A DNA stretch of 43,396 nucleotides from a bacterium (GTDB lineage: Bacteria; UBP15; UBA6099; JAJRTR01), in contig JAJRTR010000167.1 of NCBI GenBank assembly GCA_024278215.1, positions 1 to 43,396 of the forward strand, read 5' to 3'. Each line of letters opens with the position of its first letter. Within the stretch, counting starts at the first letter, position 1. This document shows, piece by piece, positions 42,144 through 43,396 of the stretch. The notes beneath the pieces were generated by a model that saw only the letters and a list, made by a program, of their open reading frames with translations, did no database searches and had not been told where the DNA came from. Made by a program: the position numbers and the translations under genes.

Positions 42144-43396
42144 ATGAGACCCAAAAATGTTTTTGGTATGTTATTGTTATCCTTTTTAATTTCCATCATA
42201 GCAACGGGGGCCGCGCAGGCGGCGATAACGCTTAATGCCTCTTCGACGGTTGGGATAGGAGCCAGCGGCACGTGGTTCATACGCGCCAACAGCGAAACCA
42301 AAGAGGTGTTGTCATTTGATCTGAGCCGGTCCGGTCTCGGGGCGAATTTTGCCTCGATAACGGTAACTATCGACGACCCGGGCAGCGGAATACAGACCGA
42401 CTGGCTGCACTGCATTGCGACCGACGATACGAGCGGTATTGCGATATACGAAGATAATGGAACAGTCGGATTGCTGGAAAGTGGAACAGATGTGCTGCAG
42501 GCGATAAATACAGGCAGTTCAGGCTGGAGCCTCGCGGGCAACCTGTGCGGCGACACGAGCGCGACGGATTCTGCCCATATTGTTCTCACAACTCCTTACG
42601 CGCTGGCAAACGGGTCGAATGAATTTCTGATAGCGCTGAATACTAACAGTTCGCTGGCATCCGGAGCGACTTTCACGGTAACAATACACCTGAACAATAT
42701 ATATACGGACGAGCCGTCTTCCTTCCCCACGGCGAACGCGATTACGACTGATCTTATAAGCACAGACGCGGCAAGCCCGACGGTTCTTATAACAAGTCCC
42801 GCGACATCCACCTGGCAGGTTGCGAATTTCGATGTGGGGGTCGAAGAAGCCGACACGGGCGGTTCGGGACTCGAGACTTGCGAATATGCCGTGGTATCGA
42901 ATTCAGTGGAAACAGTCGCCTGGACATCGTATGGATGCGGGGCAACGCCTACGGTGACGTTGGGCGCGAGCGCGAACTGCCTCGATCAGGGGGCTGGCAT
43001 CTGCGCTGTGGGCATCAGGGCGACAGATTTCGCGAGCAACACCACATATGCTACGGAGACTTATGATATAGATTATTCGACACCGACGATTAGTGTTGCC
43101 AACCCTGCGTCTGGGACGTGGCAGTCGGCGCAGTTCGAGGTGGATACGACCGAGGCGGATACGGGCGGCGCGCTGCTTTCCGAGTGCCGTTATCGCGTGG
43201 AATCCAACAGTGTCGAAACGCTGGCGTGGCAGGTTTACACGTGCGGAGAATATGCGACGGTAACAGTAGGCGCGACGGGCTACTGCCAGAACGAAGGGGC
43301 GGGTATGTGCGAAGTCGCGGTGCTGGCGGTGGACGGAGCGAGCAACACGTCGACAATCGCAACTGCATCATACGACATAGATTACACGATACCGAC
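42144..43396 (+). CDS. Secreted Ig-like repeat protein, 3'-truncated by window end
   Basis: The ATG at 42144, with CAGGAG just upstream, opens a frame that runs to the window end (about 417 codons). A signal peptide (MRPKNVFGMLLLSFLISIIATGAAQA) is followed by a beta-rich domain of about 185 residues. Then come two tandem Ig-like units of about 100 residues, each ending YDIDYS/T-PT. Each unit shares ADTGG, E.CEY/CRY, SNSVETVAW, and four cysteines that could form two disulphides (C in CEY, CG, NC, GIC). It is probably a large surface or extracellular protein comparable in style to the cluster at the window start. There are no stop codons before 43396. Confidence 0.85.
   Translation, partial: MRPKNVFGMLLLSFLISIIATGAAQAAITLNASSTVGIGASGTWFIRANSETKEVLSFDLSRSGLGANFASITVTIDDPGSGIQTDWLHCIATDDTSGIAIYEDNGTVGLLESGTDVLQAINTGSSGWSLAGNLCGDTSATDSAHIVLTTPYALANGSNEFLIALNTNSSLASGATFTVTIHLNNIYTDEPSSFPTANAITTDLISTDAASPTVLITSPATSTWQVANFDVGVEEADTGGSGLETCEYAVVSNSVETVAWTSYGCGATPTVTLGASANCLDQGAGICAVGIRATDFASNTTYATETYDIDYSTPTISVANPASGTWQSAQFEVDTTEADTGGALLSECRYRVESNSVETLAWQVYTCGEYATVTVGATGYCQNEGAGMCEVAVLAVDGASNTSTIATASYDIDYTIP

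Overview
The window reads as the chromosome of a diderm (Gram-negative-type) bacterium of roughly balanced GC content. It has a tripartite RND/TolC efflux operon, lipoproteins, a periplasmic solute-binding protein, a type IV pilus retraction ATPase, a flagellar switch protein and a DUF115/Maf-type flagellin glycosylation factor. The very large repetitive secreted proteins, the short palindromic extragenic repeats and the scattered gene order suggest an uncultivated or candidate-phylum lineage, but no marker in the window fixes the phylum.

Layout. (1) 1-7770, plus strand: four genes for cell-surface or exported proteins: a 5'-truncated repeat protein, a TPR lipoprotein, a 12-repeat NHL-type beta-propeller protein and an Ig-like secreted protein. 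(2) 8043-11015, minus strand: an O-methyltransferase, then an ECF sigma / putative anti-sigma / exported TPR operon. (3) 11319-14664, plus strand: a short DnaK-like Hsp70 overlapping a J-domain/HEAT protein, then a PHP phosphoesterase. (4) 14710-21749, minus strand: an efflux operon in the order TolC, membrane fusion protein, RND pump, TetR, with a sigma70-like promoter and a TetR-type operator upstream. (5) 22067-28538, minus strand: a zinc-ribbon/RDD membrane protein, an ADP-ribosylglycohydrolase homologue lacking its usual metal ligands, a neurotransmitter:sodium symporter, a cNMP/GAF sensor protein and PilT. (6) 28905-35122, plus strand: FliN, a parvulin lipoprotein, a PASTA protein with a degenerate kinase domain, ribulose-phosphate epimerase and a B12-binding radical SAM protein. 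(7) 35230-41497: an orphan solute-binding protein, the DUF115 protein, an ArsR regulator with an HMA-tailed metal permease, decayed gene remnants and a sugar isomerase-like TIM barrel. (8) 42144-end: the start of another Ig-repeat secreted protein.

The most unusual signal lies between the genes. A fold-back repeat of about 178 bp (ends GAGCCAATTGCAAAATT / AATTTTGCAATTGGCTC) occurs in six near full-length copies and at least four truncated ones. Its two arms pair along most of their length and several pairs co-vary between copies, as expected of a mobile or RNA-level structure. A second, unrelated 142-bp element at 24503-24644 has 20-bp perfect terminal inverted repeats and a 6-bp flanking duplication, contains a promoter-like sequence and a TetR-type palindrome, and supplies the stop codon of the symporter gene. 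Two smaller palindromic repeat families also occur.

All calls come from reading the sequence. No database search, alignment program or folding program was run.
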